Of a DNA stretch of 64,000 bases, positions 37,341 through 46,472 are shown piece after piece. Position 1 is the stretch's first letter; each line of letters opens with the position of its first letter. This DNA is from Melittangium boletus DSM 14713 (lineage in GTDB: Bacteria; Myxococcota; Myxococcia; Myxococcales; Myxococcaceae). The stretch is taken from NCBI RefSeq assembly GCF_002305855.1, contig NZ_CP022163.1, forward strand, positions 2,046,292 to 2,110,291, given 5' to 3'. Below the pieces are notes generated by a model. That model did no database searches and was not told the origin of the DNA. It saw only the letters and a list, made by a program, of their open reading frames with translations. The translations under genes and the position numbers were made by a program.

Positions 37341-38678
37341 ATGACCACGCCGACCTCGACCCCGCCCTCGCCCCCCTCGCTTCCCGTCATGCGTCTGGTC
37401 CGCCACGACACCCGGGTGGCCCGCAAGGTCGCCGGGGGCCTGCTCCTGCTGCTGGTGCTCTGCGCCATCGCGCTGCTCGTGGCGCCCTGGCAGCAGAACA
37501 TCACGGGCCACGGACGGGTCATCGCCTACGCCCCGTTGGATCGTCAGCAGACCGTCCAGTCCCCCATCGCCGGGCGCATCATCCACTGGGCGGTGCAGGA
37601 GGGCTCGCGGGTCGAAGCGGGCGACCTCCTCGTGGAGCTGGCCGACAATGATCCGGAGCTGATGACCCGGCTGCGCGAGCAGCGTGACGCCATCGAGGTC
37701 CGCATCCGCGCGGCCCAGAGCCAGATGCGGGCCTATGAGTCGCGCGTGGACGCGCTGCGCTCCTCGCGCACGTCGAGCGTCGAGGCGGCCGGTTCGCGCG
37801 TGCGCATGGTGAAGGAGCGCATCCGGGCCGCCGAGCAGTCGCTCTCCGCGGCCCAGGTCGCGCGGGAGACGTCCCGGCTCCAGCTGGAGCGCCAGCGCAC
37901 GCTCCACGCGAACGGCCTGACGGCCACGCGTGCCGTGGAACTCGCCCAGTTGGAGTACGCCAAGACGAGCACGGACGTGGAGAGCGCCCGCGCCAGCCTC
38001 GAGGCCGCGCGCAGCGAACTGGCGGCGCTGGGCTCGGACCGCCAGCGCATCCAGACGGACGCGGATGCCCTCGTCAATGATGGCCTCGCCCGGTACGAGT
38101 CCTCCAAGGCGGAGCTCGCCAAGGAGCGCATCGAGCTGGCGCGGTTGGACAGCCTGCTCGCGCGCCAGTCCACCCAGCGCATCCACGCGCCGCGCGCGGG
38201 CACGCTCCTGCGGGTGATGGCCCAGCAGGGCGCGGAGTTCGTCAAGGTGGGCGATCCCCTGGCCGTGCTGGTGCCCGACACGGATGCGATCGCCGTGGAG
38301 CTGCGGGTCGCCGGCCGGGATGCCCCCCTCATCACCTCGGGACGTCACGTGCGGCTGCAGTTCGAGGGCTGGCCCGCCATCCAGTTCGCCGGCTGGCCCT
38401 CGGTGGCGGTGGGCACCTTCGGGGGCACGGTGGCTTTCGTGGACGCGGCGGACGATGGCTTGGGGGCGTTCCGCATCGTCGTGGTGCCGGACCAGGGCGA
38501 GCCCTGGCCCGAGGGCCGGTTCCTGCGCCAGGGCGTGCGCGCCAATGGGTGGATCCTCCTGGACAAGGTCCGTCTGGGGTTCGAGCTGTGGCGCCAGTTC
38601 AATGGGTTTCCCCCGTCGGTCGCCACCGAGAAGAAGGCCTCGGACAAGTCGGACAAGCCGTCCAAGGGGAGCGTGTGA
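37341..38678 (+). CDS. HlyD-family membrane fusion protein of type I secretion
   Basis: 445-aa periplasmic adaptor. One TM helix at about residues 30-55 (LLLLLVLCAIALLVAPW), a biotinyl-lipoyl-like half before (SPIAGRIIHWAVQEGSRVEAGD), a long coiled-coil hairpin (about 120-290) and the returning lipoyl half (RIHAPRAGTLLRVMAQQG), then a beta-barrel region. It bridges the ABC transporter and the TolC-like outer-membrane protein. ATG at 37341 is the first in the family-similar frame. Its stop overlaps the TolC gene start (TGATG). Confidence 0.9.
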   Translation: MTTPTSTPPSPPSLPVMRLVRHDTRVARKVAGGLLLLLVLCAIALLVAPWQQNITGHGRVIAYAPLDRQQTVQSPIAGRIIHWAVQEGSRVEAGDLLVELADNDPELMTRLREQRDAIEVRIRAAQSQMRAYESRVDALRSSRTSSVEAAGSRVRMVKERIRAAEQSLSAAQVARETSRLQLERQRTLHANGLTATRAVELAQLEYAKTSTDVESARASLEAARSELAALGSDRQRIQTDADALVNDGLARYESSKAELAKERIELARLDSLLARQSTQRIHAPRAGTLLRVMAQQGAEFVKVGDPLAVLVPDTDAIAVELRVAGRDAPLITSGRHVRLQFEGWPAIQFAGWPSVAVGTFGGTVAFVDAADDGLGAFRIVVVPDQGEPWPEGRFLRQGVRANGWILLDKVRLGFELWRQFNGFPPSVATEKKASDKSDKPSKGSV

Positions 38679-40117
38679 TGGGCGTGCGCCGGATGTCCGG
38701 GATGGTCTTGCTCGCGGTGCTGACGGGGATGGCGCCCCGGGCTTTGGCCCGTGAGGCGCACGCGCCCCTCTCGCTCGAGGAGGTGCTTGGCTCCACCCGC
38801 GAGCACCATCCGCGCGTGGACGCGGCCCAGCGGGGCGTGGCCGCCGCCGAGGCCGAGGTGCTCTCCGCCGAGGGCGGCTTCGACCCCCTGGTGCGGGCGC
38901 GGGGGCTCGCCGTTCCGTTCAGCTACTACCCGCACGAGCGCATCGAGGCGACCGTCGAGCAGCCCACGCCGCTGTGGGGCCTGCGCTTGTCCGCGGGCTA
39001 CCGCCTGGGCCAGGGCGACTTCCCCGTGTACTACGGCCAGTACGAGACGCTCTCGGGGGGCGAGGTGCACGCGGGGGTCGCGCTTCCCCTGTGGCGCGAT
39101 GGCGCCATCGACAAGCGGCGGGCGGGTCTCTCCCAAGCGCGGCTGCGGCAGCGGATCGCCGCGTTCGAACTCGCGGGGGAGCGGCTCGGCGTGCAACGGC
39201 AGGCGGCCTACCACTATTGGGACTGGGTGGCCGCGGGTCGGCAGCTGTCCATCGCCACCGCGCAGCATGCGCTGGCCGTGGCGCGCCGCGAGCAGCTCGC
39301 GCGCCGCGTGGCCGCGGGAGACATTCCGCGAATCGAGCACACGGAAAACGAGCGGGTCCTCCTGGCGCGGGACGCGGATCGGGTCGCCGCGCGGCGGGCG
39401 CTCGAGCAGGCCGCGCTCAAGCTGTCGCTGTACCTGCGGGATGCCCGGGGCGAGCCCCAGGTCGTCTCGTCCGCGCGTCTGCCGGACGGGCTCCCCCTTC
39501 CCGAGGCCGCGCTGGAGGCGGGACTGGAGGAATGGCTCGAGCAGGCGTTGCACCGGCGCCCGGAGCTGAGGGGCTTGGAGCTGCGGCGCGAGGTGTTGCA
39601 GGTGGACGCGGAGCTGGCCCGCAACCAGGCGGCCCCCGCCGTGGACCTCGGGCTACGCGTGGCTCGGGACGTAGGCCAGGGTCCCGCCAACCTGCGGCCC
39701 ACCGAGCTCCAGGCGTCGCTGACGCTCGACATTCCCCTGTTCGCCCGGGAGGCCCGGGGCCAACGCCGGGCCGCCGAGGCGAGGCAGGCGGCGGTGGATG
39801 CCCGGGCCCGGCTGGCGCGCGATGAAATCGTCACCGAGGTGCGTGACACGATCTCGGCCCTGCGGGCCGCCTATGAGCGGGTGGGGCTCGCCCAGAGCGC
39901 CGCGGAGGTGGCGCGCCAGCTCGCGCGTGCGGAGTACATCCGCTTCGAGCATGGGGACACGAGTCTGCTGGTGGTCAATCAGCGCGAGCAGGCAGCGGTC
40001 GAAGCCGAGCTCGTGGAGGTCAAGGCGCTCTTGGAATACCAGCGCGCCATGGTGGACCTGCTCGCCGCCACGGTCGCGATCGAGCCCTCGGGGGATGAGC
40101 GCCCGCGGGCTCCATGA
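38678..40117 (+). CDS. TolC-family outer-membrane efflux/secretion protein
   Basis: 479-aa outer-membrane channel with a signal peptide (GMVLLAVLTGMAPRALA) and two internally repeated TolC halves of long amphipathic helices: the first around AAAEAEVLSAEGGFDPL, the second around RAEYIRFEHGDTSLLVVNQRE. The reading frame opens at ATG 38678, overlapping the HlyD stop. As last gene of the trio it provides the outer-membrane exit. The trio has no recognisable cargo gene next to it other than possibly the convergent hypothetical gene. Confidence 0.88.
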   Translation: MGVRRMSGMVLLAVLTGMAPRALAREAHAPLSLEEVLGSTREHHPRVDAAQRGVAAAEAEVLSAEGGFDPLVRARGLAVPFSYYPHERIEATVEQPTPLWGLRLSAGYRLGQGDFPVYYGQYETLSGGEVHAGVALPLWRDGAIDKRRAGLSQARLRQRIAAFELAGERLGVQRQAAYHYWDWVAAGRQLSIATAQHALAVARREQLARRVAAGDIPRIEHTENERVLLARDADRVAARRALEQAALKLSLYLRDARGEPQVVSSARLPDGLPLPEAALEAGLEEWLEQALHRRPELRGLELRREVLQVDAELARNQAAPAVDLGLRVARDVGQGPANLRPTELQASLTLDIPLFAREARGQRRAAEARQAAVDARARLARDEIVTEVRDTISALRAAYERVGLAQSAAEVARQLARAEYIRFEHGDTSLLVVNQREQAAVEAELVEVKALLEYQRAMVDLLAATVAIEPSGDERPRAP

Positions 40118-40126
40118 GCACGTGTC

Positions 40127-41233
40127 TCAGCGCCGCTCGATGCGGGCGATCATCTGATCGTGCAGTTGCTGGATGATGCGGTACTGCTCGTTGTGCTGCT
40201 GCTGGAGTTCGGTGAGCCGCTGGGTGCGCTCGCGGTCCACGATGGCGCGATGCTCGGGCATGGTGATGGTGCGCAGGCGTGCGTTGAACTCCTCGTTGAT
40301 GGCCCGCTGGCGCTCGCGGTAGCGCGCATCGGACTGCGTATGCGCCTCGCTGGTGATCTGATGCGCCCGGAACGTGAGCCCGACGCGGTCGTTGCCCGTC
40401 GCGCGCTCCACCTCGGCCATCACCTGTTGGCCCCGGGCGGCCAGCTCCTGGAAGGGCACGCTCAGCTCGATGCCCGCGCTCGGCAGGCCACCGCCCTGGG
40501 AGAGGAAGGGCAGATCATGCTCCAGCGTGATGGAGCCGTCCGTGCCCCCTTTGACCGTGAAGGGGCCGGAGACCCGGGCGTTGATCGACGTGTCTCCGCC
40601 CATGAGGGCGTGTCCGGTATTGAAGCCATAGGACACCGACACCGAGCCGCCCGGACGGTTGGGCGTGCTCACCCCGACGGACGCGCTCCAGGTGTTCATC
40701 CGATCGGGCGGGTAGACCTGCGCCGCCACGCCGGCCGTGAACACGCCGCCGTTGACGTTGAAGCCGATCTCCACCTTCTGGAGGGTCGAGAGATTCACGC
40801 CGAGCTGGCGCGCGGCGGCCGCCGCGTCCTCGATGACAGCGGTGCGGATGCGCTCGCGGGCCGAGGGACTCAGGGTGCCCGGAAGGGTGTCGAGCGCGCG
40901 ATCCACCGAGCGGCCCAGTTCCTCGCGCACCTGGGCCTCGGTGCGTGCCGGCGCCACCGCCGCCGCGGGAGCGGTGCCGGCCGCGGGAGCGGTGCCCGTG
41001 GGCGCCGAGATGGGCGTGGCGGGCGGAGGCGTGCCCAGGAAGTGACCCGCGAAGGCGCGCCGCTGACCCGCGAGGGTCGTCCCCTTGAAGGCATCGTCGT
41101 CGCCGCTGGCGGCGGGCGGAACGGCCCGGTTCGTCGTGCGAGCCGGGGTGGCAGGGGTGGCCGCGGATTCGGCACGAGGAGCGGCGGCGGGGCGATTGGG
41201 GTCGATTCGCTGGCTCATGGAGGCACGCAGCAT
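40127..41233 (-). CDS. Hypothetical protein, Ala/Pro-rich head and beta-strand-rich core, 368 aa
   Basis: Family not recognised. Residues 1-100 are a low-complexity Ala/Pro/Thr linker, 100-180 a helical segment (LGRSVDRALDTLPGTLSPSA), 180-290 a Gly/Ser-rich region of probable beta strands (SVSVSYGFNTGHALMGG), and the C-terminus a charged coiled coil (RLTELQQQHNEQYRII). There is no signal peptide, which fits neither Sec export nor excludes type I export. It is convergent with the TolC gene of the secretion operon. The ATG at 41218 (MSQRIDP) is an equally good start: the GGAGGT lies one base from ATG 41233 and 15 from 41218, so neither spacing is ideal. Confidence 0.7.
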   Translation of the reverse strand: MLRASMSQRIDPNRPAAAPRAESAATPATPARTTNRAVPPAASGDDDAFKGTTLAGQRRAFAGHFLGTPPPATPISAPTGTAPAAGTAPAAAVAPARTEAQVREELGRSVDRALDTLPGTLSPSARERIRTAVIEDAAAAARQLGVNLSTLQKVEIGFNVNGGVFTAGVAAQVYPPDRMNTWSASVGVSTPNRPGGSVSVSYGFNTGHALMGGDTSINARVSGPFTVKGGTDGSITLEHDLPFLSQGGGLPSAGIELSVPFQELAARGQQVMAEVERATGNDRVGLTFRAHQITSEAHTQSDARYRERQRAINEEFNARLRTITMPEHRAIVDRERTQRLTELQQQHNEQYRIIQQLHDQMIARIERR

Positions 41234-41285
41234 ACCTCCGTTCAGGTCCTGACTTCACCTGGGGCCCTGCTTCGGATTACGCGCG

Positions 41286-42464
41286 GTGATAAACCCCGCT
41301 TTACCCACTATGTTCTTGCTCCTCCTGATCCTCACCGCGGCCAGTGCCCTCTATCTGATGAACCTGGCGGTTCTGCTTCGCCGGGTCATGCGTGCCCTGC
41401 CCCGGATCGAGCGCTTGGATGCGCCGCCGCCCGTGCGCTGGCCGCGGGTGTCGCTGGTCATGCCCGCGCGCGACGAGGAGCGCACGTTGGAGTCCGCCAT
41501 GCGCTCCAAACTGGGAAACACCTACCCGGAACTCGAGTTGGTCCTGGTGAATGACCGCTCGACGGATGCGACGGGCACCCTCGCCGACCGCTTCGCCCAG
41601 AGCGAACCCCGACTCCAGGTGGTGCACGTCGAGCAACTTCCCGAGGGCTGGCTCGGGAAGGTTCACGCCATGCAACGGGGACTGGAGCGCGCGAGCGGAG
41701 AGTGGCTCCTCTTCAGCGACGCGGATGTCCACCTGGCCCCGAAAACCCTGGAGCGGATCATCGCCTTCGCGGAGCACGAGGGGCTCGACCATGTCACCGT
41801 GTTCCCCCAGTTCACCTGCTCTGGCTTCCTGCTCCAGATGACGCTCGTCTCCATGTTCCGGATGGTGTGCGTGAGAACCCGGATGTGGGAGGTGTCCGAT
41901 CCGCGCTCGTCCGCCAGCCTCGGGATTGGCGCCTTCAACCTCGTGCGCCGCTCGGCCCTGGAGCGCACCCCGGGGCTGGAGTGGCTGAAGATGGAGATCG
42001 CCGACGACGTCATGCTCGGAACGATGCTCAAGCGCTCCGGCGCGAAGCAGGCCGTGCTCAATGGCCGCAACGCCGTGAGCCTCGAGTTCTATCCATCGCT
42101 GGGCGCCTTCAACCGAGCCATGGAGAAGAGCGGTGCGTCCTTCTCCTTGACCTCGCTCATCCTGGGCAACCTGGTCCTGGTGGTGCTCGAGTGCGGGTTC
42201 CTCGCGGGAGTGCTTTCGGGACACTCCGCGCTCATGCTGCTGGGAGGAGCCACCTGGGCGATGGGCGCCGTGACGACCTGGGCCTTCAGTGTCTGGGCGG
42301 GCTTTTCCCGGTGGACCGCCCCCCTGGCCTTCCTGGGCGTCCTGCCGACCACGTGGGTCTCGATCCGCTCGGCCGTGCTGGCGCTCGTGCGAGGAGGCGT
42401 CTTCTGGCGAGGGACGTTCTACCCCACGGCCGTGCTGCGCGCCGGACAGCGCCTGGGGCGCTGA
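41286..42464 (+). CDS. Membrane-bound glycosyltransferase, GT2 family
   Basis: 392-aa GT-A fold enzyme with an N-terminal TM helix (LLLLILTAASALYLMNL) and three or four TM helices near the C-terminus. Catalytic motifs: VNDRSTDAT for the nucleotide, FSDADVHL (DxD type) for the metal and ADDVMLG for the base-containing loop. The layout resembles carotenoid/hopanoid-associated GT2 enzymes, which transfer sugars to lipidic acceptors; a terpenoid acceptor would suit the neighbourhood but is inference. The start is a GTG at 41286 or ATG at 41310. It converges on the P450 gene with 8 bases between stops. Confidence 0.8.
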   Translation: MINPALPTMFLLLLILTAASALYLMNLAVLLRRVMRALPRIERLDAPPPVRWPRVSLVMPARDEERTLESAMRSKLGNTYPELELVLVNDRSTDATGTLADRFAQSEPRLQVVHVEQLPEGWLGKVHAMQRGLERASGEWLLFSDADVHLAPKTLERIIAFAEHEGLDHVTVFPQFTCSGFLLQMTLVSMFRMVCVRTRMWEVSDPRSSASLGIGAFNLVRRSALERTPGLEWLKMEIADDVMLGTMLKRSGAKQAVLNGRNAVSLEFYPSLGAFNRAMEKSGASFSLTSLILGNLVLVVLECGFLAGVLSGHSALMLLGGATWAMGAVTTWAFSVWAGFSRWTAPLAFLGVLPTTWVSIRSAVLALVRGGVFWRGTFYPTAVLRAGQRLGR

Positions 42465-42472
42465 CTCGAGCA

Positions 42473-43732
42473 TCACGCCGAGGGCGTGCCCAGCTCGACT
42501 TCGAGCACTTCCATCTTCCGCATGAGGGAGTGCGGCCCGAACGCGGGCGGATTCACGAGCCGCATCTCCGGGAACCGGCGCACCAGGGTGCCCATGGCGA
42601 TCTGGACCAGGAGCCGAGCCATGTTCGCCCCCAGGCAGTAGTGCGCCCCATGTCCAAACGCGATGTTCGAGTTCCCATTGCGCTGGACATCGAAGACATG
42701 GGCCTTGTCGAACGCGCGTTCATCGCGCAGCACGCTGGTGAGCAAGATGATCAACATCTGCCCCTTCTTGATGCGCACGCCCCCCATCTCCAGGTCCTCC
42801 AGGGCGTAGCGGGCGGGCCCCATCTTCACGAAGTTGTCGAAGCGCAGCACCTCCTCGACCAGGTTCTTGATCAGCTCGGGCCGGGCCTTCACCTCGGCGA
42901 ACACGCCGGGTTGTTGCAACAAGCTGTACACACAGAAAGACATCAGGTGGACGGTGGTCTCGAAGCCTCCCACGATCAGCGAGGACACCAGCGCGAGCAG
43001 TTCGTGCTTGTTGAGCGTGTCCCCCTGCTCCTCCGTCTGGATGAGCGTCGTCAGGATGTCGTTCTCCCGCGGGTTGCGGCGCCGGTCCTCGATCGTCTCC
43101 GTCACCAGGGAAATCCCCTCGCGGATCTGCCGGCGCAGGGGCGCCAGTTCCTCGGGGGCGAGCGCGCTGGGAAAGAGACTCTTGGCCACCGCGTTGGTGA
43201 ACTCGTGGAACTGTTCCTCGTGTCCGCTGGGGATCTTCAACATGGAGCCAATGACCCGTGCCGGGATGCGCTCCGAGAAGTCATGGACCATGTTCAGCCG
43301 GCCCTTGGCCGCCATGGTGTCGAGGAGCTCATCGACGATGGCCTGGATCTCCGGACGCAGCCGCTCGGTGGCGCGCGGGGTGAACGCCGGGCTGACGAGC
43401 CTGCGCACACGGGCGTGGCCCTGCTCGCCCAGGGCGAACAGCCCATTCTTGTTCAGCTCCTCCATCTCGGGAATGATCGCGTCGGAGCCCATCACCGAGG
43501 CGAACTCCCAGTCTTCCCGGTTGGGGGAAAAGCGCTTGTCATCGCGGAGCACGGCGAGGCCTTCCTCATACCGGCTGACGATCCAGCTGCGCCCCAGCTC
43601 CCAGTAGAAGAGCGGCGCCTCCGCCCTCAGCTTCTCGAGCATGGGATGGGGATTCGCTTCATACCCGGGCGCGTAAGGGTTGAACTGCGACGCGGGCCGG
43701 TTCTCACTCGGGTTCGTCTGCTCGGCGGACAT
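42473..43732 (-). CDS. Cytochrome P450
   Basis: 419-aa heme monooxygenase. Seen: the I-helix motif VGGFETT with the acid/Thr pair changed to Glu-Thr-Thr, the K-helix EVLRF, and the heme loop FGHGAHYCLGANMAR with the thiolate Cys. It is a bacterial class I type that needs separate ferredoxin and reductase partners, none of which is in the window. Start taken at ATG 43732 (MSAEQTNPSENRP) with an AAAGAG site upstream; the frame open further upstream lacks similarity. Divergent from the P450-terpene synthase-glycosyltransferase operon, with 239 bases between, so both may be co-regulated. Confidence 0.88.
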   Translation of the reverse strand: MSAEQTNPSENRPASQFNPYAPGYEANPHPMLEKLRAEAPLFYWELGRSWIVSRYEEGLAVLRDDKRFSPNREDWEFASVMGSDAIIPEMEELNKNGLFALGEQGHARVRRLVSPAFTPRATERLRPEIQAIVDELLDTMAAKGRLNMVHDFSERIPARVIGSMLKIPSGHEEQFHEFTNAVAKSLFPSALAPEELAPLRRQIREGISLVTETIEDRRRNPRENDILTTLIQTEEQGDTLNKHELLALVSSLIVGGFETTVHLMSFCVYSLLQQPGVFAEVKARPELIKNLVEEVLRFDNFVKMGPARYALEDLEMGGVRIKKGQMLIILLTSVLRDERAFDKAHVFDVQRNGNSNIAFGHGAHYCLGANMARLLVQIAMGTLVRRFPEMRLVNPPAFGPHSLMRKMEVLEVELGTPSA

Positions 43733-43971
43733 CGATGAACTCTTTCTCGGCTGCAAAAAACATTGTCCCGGTTCCGTGGACACCCGGGAAAAGGCGGATA
43801 CGGTATCACGAGCCATCAGCGCCTGGCCGCTTGGGCTAAAGGCATTCGAAGGCATTTGACTGGAAGAAGTTGCCCAGACTGTACGGGTGGCGGCGGATAT
43901 GGACGGCTGACGCGGGAGGTCAAGAGTTTACTTGATTTCCAATTTAAGCAGATTAAGCTCCAGGAAATCGA
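43733..43971. promoter_or_regulatory. Divergent promoter region of the terpenoid cluster
   Basis: 239 bases separating the two P450 genes. The right half (43920-43966) is markedly AT-rich for this genome, with TTGATT at 43932-43937 as a possible -35-like element, and AGGAA four to eight bases before ATG 43972. A weak -10 cannot be singled out. Plausible shared control point of the cluster. Confidence 0.4.
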
Positions 43972-45399
43972 ATGACTGCTCCTCCGGCAAACCTCCAGCG
44001 GGATGTATCCCCTACCACGCCCCCCGAGCGCCCGCCCCTCACCGTCGCCGTCATGGAGGCGCCCGGTGGACTGCCACTCCTGGGCCATCTGCCCAGGATG
44101 GTACGAGCGCCTCACGAATACATACAATCCTTGCGCGCGCACGGAGACATCGTCCGGATCCGGGTCGGCACCTCGCCCGTGTACGTGGTGACGTCCCCTG
44201 AACTCATCCATCAGGTGCTGGTCGCTCGCTCCGATGGCTTCGAGCGAGGGCGCGTCTTCGACAAGGCAACGGCTGCCATTGGCAAGGGCGTCATCGTGAC
44301 CAATGGGGACTTCCACCTGCGGCAGCGACGGCTCCTCCAGCCCGGGTTCCAACGGGCGCGCATCCATGGCTACATGGAGACGATCCACCGGCAAGTCGAT
44401 ACCCAGGCGGCCCGATGGACTCCGGGTGGTCGCATCTCCCTGCGCGAGGAGATGCACCGGTTCACGCTCAATGCCGTCACCCGCACGCTGTTTGGCGCGA
44501 ACACCGAGGAGGGCATCGCCACCGAGATCGGTGACTACATCGACGCGGCCAATGCCTGGGTCAGCCATCACACCCTGCTGTCCAGCGAGTTCTTCGAGCG
44601 GCTGCCCACTCCCGTCAACCGGGCATTCGTGCGCAAGAAGGCCCGGTTCGATGAGCTCATCGGTGCGTTCATCGATGCCCGGCGCGCGGATGAACGCGAC
44701 CACGGCGACCTGCTGTCCGCGTTGTTGGCGGCGCAGGATGCCGAGACCGGCAAGGGGATGAGCGATGAGCAGCTGCGCATCGAGATCGCCGGTCTCTTCG
44801 TCGCCGGTTCCGAGACCACGGCGACCGCCTTGAGCTGGCTCTTCCACGAAGTGGGCAAGGACCCCCAGGTGGAAGCGCGCATCCAAGCCGAGGTGGACTC
44901 TGTGCTGGGGGGCAGGCCCGTCACCGCGGATGACCTGCCGCGGCTGCAGTACATCCAATGCGTGGTCTCCGAGACATTGCGTCTCTATCCCATCGCCTGG
45001 CTGTTGATGCGGCGCACCCTCCGCGACCTGGAGCTGGGAGGCTACCACCTGCCGGCTGGCGTCGAGGTCCTCGTCAGCCCGATCATGAGCCATCGCAACC
45101 CGCGCATCTACCCCGAGCCGATGCGCTTCGACCCCGATCGCTGGCTGCCGGAGCGGGCCCGCGAGCTTCCCCGCTACGCCCTCCTCCCCTTCGGGGATGG
45201 AAAGCACAAGTGCATCGGCGACATGTTCGCGCGCACCGAGATGGTGATCGCCGTCGCCGCCATCGCCGCCCGGTGGCGGCTCGTCCCGGTTCCCGGCCAC
45301 CGCGTCTGGGAAGTCCCCCGCTCGGTTTTGCGTCCCAACCAGGTCTTGATGACCACCGTTCCCCGGACCCCCCACACCCCACAGGAAACCCAGTCATGA
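43972..45399 (+). CDS. Cytochrome P450, terpene-cluster type
   Basis: 475-aa P450 with the more eukaryote-like features of P450s that sit with bacterial terpene synthases: proline-rich lead GGLPLLGHLPRM, I-helix AGSETTATAL, K-helix ETLRLYP, the PERF region as MRFDPDRW, and heme loop FGDGKHKCIGDMFA. It likely oxidises the terpene made by the downstream cyclase. The stop overlaps the terpene synthase start by four bases (ATGA). Redox partners are not in the window. Confidence 0.9.
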   Translation: MTAPPANLQRDVSPTTPPERPPLTVAVMEAPGGLPLLGHLPRMVRAPHEYIQSLRAHGDIVRIRVGTSPVYVVTSPELIHQVLVARSDGFERGRVFDKATAAIGKGVIVTNGDFHLRQRRLLQPGFQRARIHGYMETIHRQVDTQAARWTPGGRISLREEMHRFTLNAVTRTLFGANTEEGIATEIGDYIDAANAWVSHHTLLSSEFFERLPTPVNRAFVRKKARFDELIGAFIDARRADERDHGDLLSALLAAQDAETGKGMSDEQLRIEIAGLFVAGSETTATALSWLFHEVGKDPQVEARIQAEVDSVLGGRPVTADDLPRLQYIQCVVSETLRLYPIAWLLMRRTLRDLELGGYHLPAGVEVLVSPIMSHRNPRIYPEPMRFDPDRWLPERARELPRYALLPFGDGKHKCIGDMFARTEMVIAVAAIAARWRLVPVPGHRVWEVPRSVLRPNQVLMTTVPRTPHTPQETQS

Positions 45400-46472
45400 T
45401 CACTTCCCAGCGTGCCGCGATCGACTTCAAGTTCCCCTTTCCCCGCGATCTCAGTCCAGACATCGAGCAGGCCCAGCTGCACAGCGTCGACTGGGCGCGT
45501 GAGATGGGCCTGGCCACCAGCGACTCCGCGATCCGGCGCTTGCAGGCCTGGAACTGGGGCCGGCTCACCGGGCACTGTCTGCCCACCGCGCGCGGAGCCG
45601 ACCTGGATCTGGCCACGGACTGGATGACCTGGGGCTTCCTCTATGACGATCAGTTCGCGGGCCCCCTGGGCAACCAGCCCGGGCAGGTGCTGCGCATCAC
45701 CGAGAACATGATCGACGCCCTCTACGCCGCGACCCCCGCGGATCAGGAAAATGCCTGCACGCGAGGCATCACGGACGTGCTGCAGCGGCTCTCCACGAAG
45801 ATGTCCCCGTCCTGGATGGCCCGGTTCCGCAACGACTTGAAGTGGTTCTTCATCGGCGTGCTCCGGATGACCACCTTCCGCAACCGCCTCGAGCAGCTCG
45901 ACACGCGGACCGCGTTCGACGTCCGCCGCCTCGACGTCGGCATGAGCGCCGTGGTGGACCTCATCGAGGTCGCGGAGGGTTTCGAGGTGCCCGAGGCCAT
46001 CTTCGGGACCTCGCAGATCCAGGATCTGCGCCAGTGCGTGATCGACATCGTGATCCTCCAGAACGACGTCTTCTCCCTGCCGAAGGACCGGCGTCAGCAG
46101 GAGGTCAACGTGGTCCTCGCCATGGAGCGCTCCGAGAACCGCACTCCCGAGCAGGCGCTGGAGCGGATCGCGGCCATGGTCGATGAGAAGGTCCAGTACT
46201 TCCTCGACGTCAAGGCCTCCATGCCCTCCCTCTACGACGCCCTCGACATGAGCGCGGAGGACCGGGCCCGCCTGGACCGCTACATCCATTGCCTTGAGCT
46301 CATGATCCACGGCTCGGTCTATTCACACGCCGAGTGCATCCGCTACTCCGCCAAGACCGAACACACCCAGCCCATCGCCGGACAGGGCTTCATCCAGGAG
46401 CTCCACCTGGATGCGAGCATCAATCTGGCGCATGAGCTGATGCCGACGGCCCGGGTGCAGACGGAGCGATGA
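45396..46472 (+). CDS. Class I terpene synthase (family 2)
   Basis: 358-aa cyclase that ionises a prenyl diphosphate with Mg2+. The aspartate-rich motif is DDQFA (D84 D85) and the second metal site is NDVFSLPKD (N223, D224, S227) in which the usual terminal Glu of the NSE triad is Asp231. An RY pair near the C-terminus (CIRYSAKTEH) matches the diphosphate-sensing pair. Length and the absence of a second domain fit mono- or sesquiterpene synthases; product cannot be told from sequence. Coupled on both sides by ATGA overlaps to the P450 and glycosyltransferase genes. Confidence 0.9.
   Translation: MITSQRAAIDFKFPFPRDLSPDIEQAQLHSVDWAREMGLATSDSAIRRLQAWNWGRLTGHCLPTARGADLDLATDWMTWGFLYDDQFAGPLGNQPGQVLRITENMIDALYAATPADQENACTRGITDVLQRLSTKMSPSWMARFRNDLKWFFIGVLRMTTFRNRLEQLDTRTAFDVRRLDVGMSAVVDLIEVAEGFEVPEAIFGTSQIQDLRQCVIDIVILQNDVFSLPKDRRQQEVNVVLAMERSENRTPEQALERIAAMVDEKVQYFLDVKASMPSLYDALDMSAEDRARLDRYIHCLELMIHGSVYSHAECIRYSAKTEHTQPIAGQGFIQELHLDASINLAHELMPTARVQTER

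Noticed and set aside
41702..43738. A 678-codon plus-strand frame over the GT2 end and the P450
   Set aside because: It crosses two real genes in wrong frame and strand; no family features.
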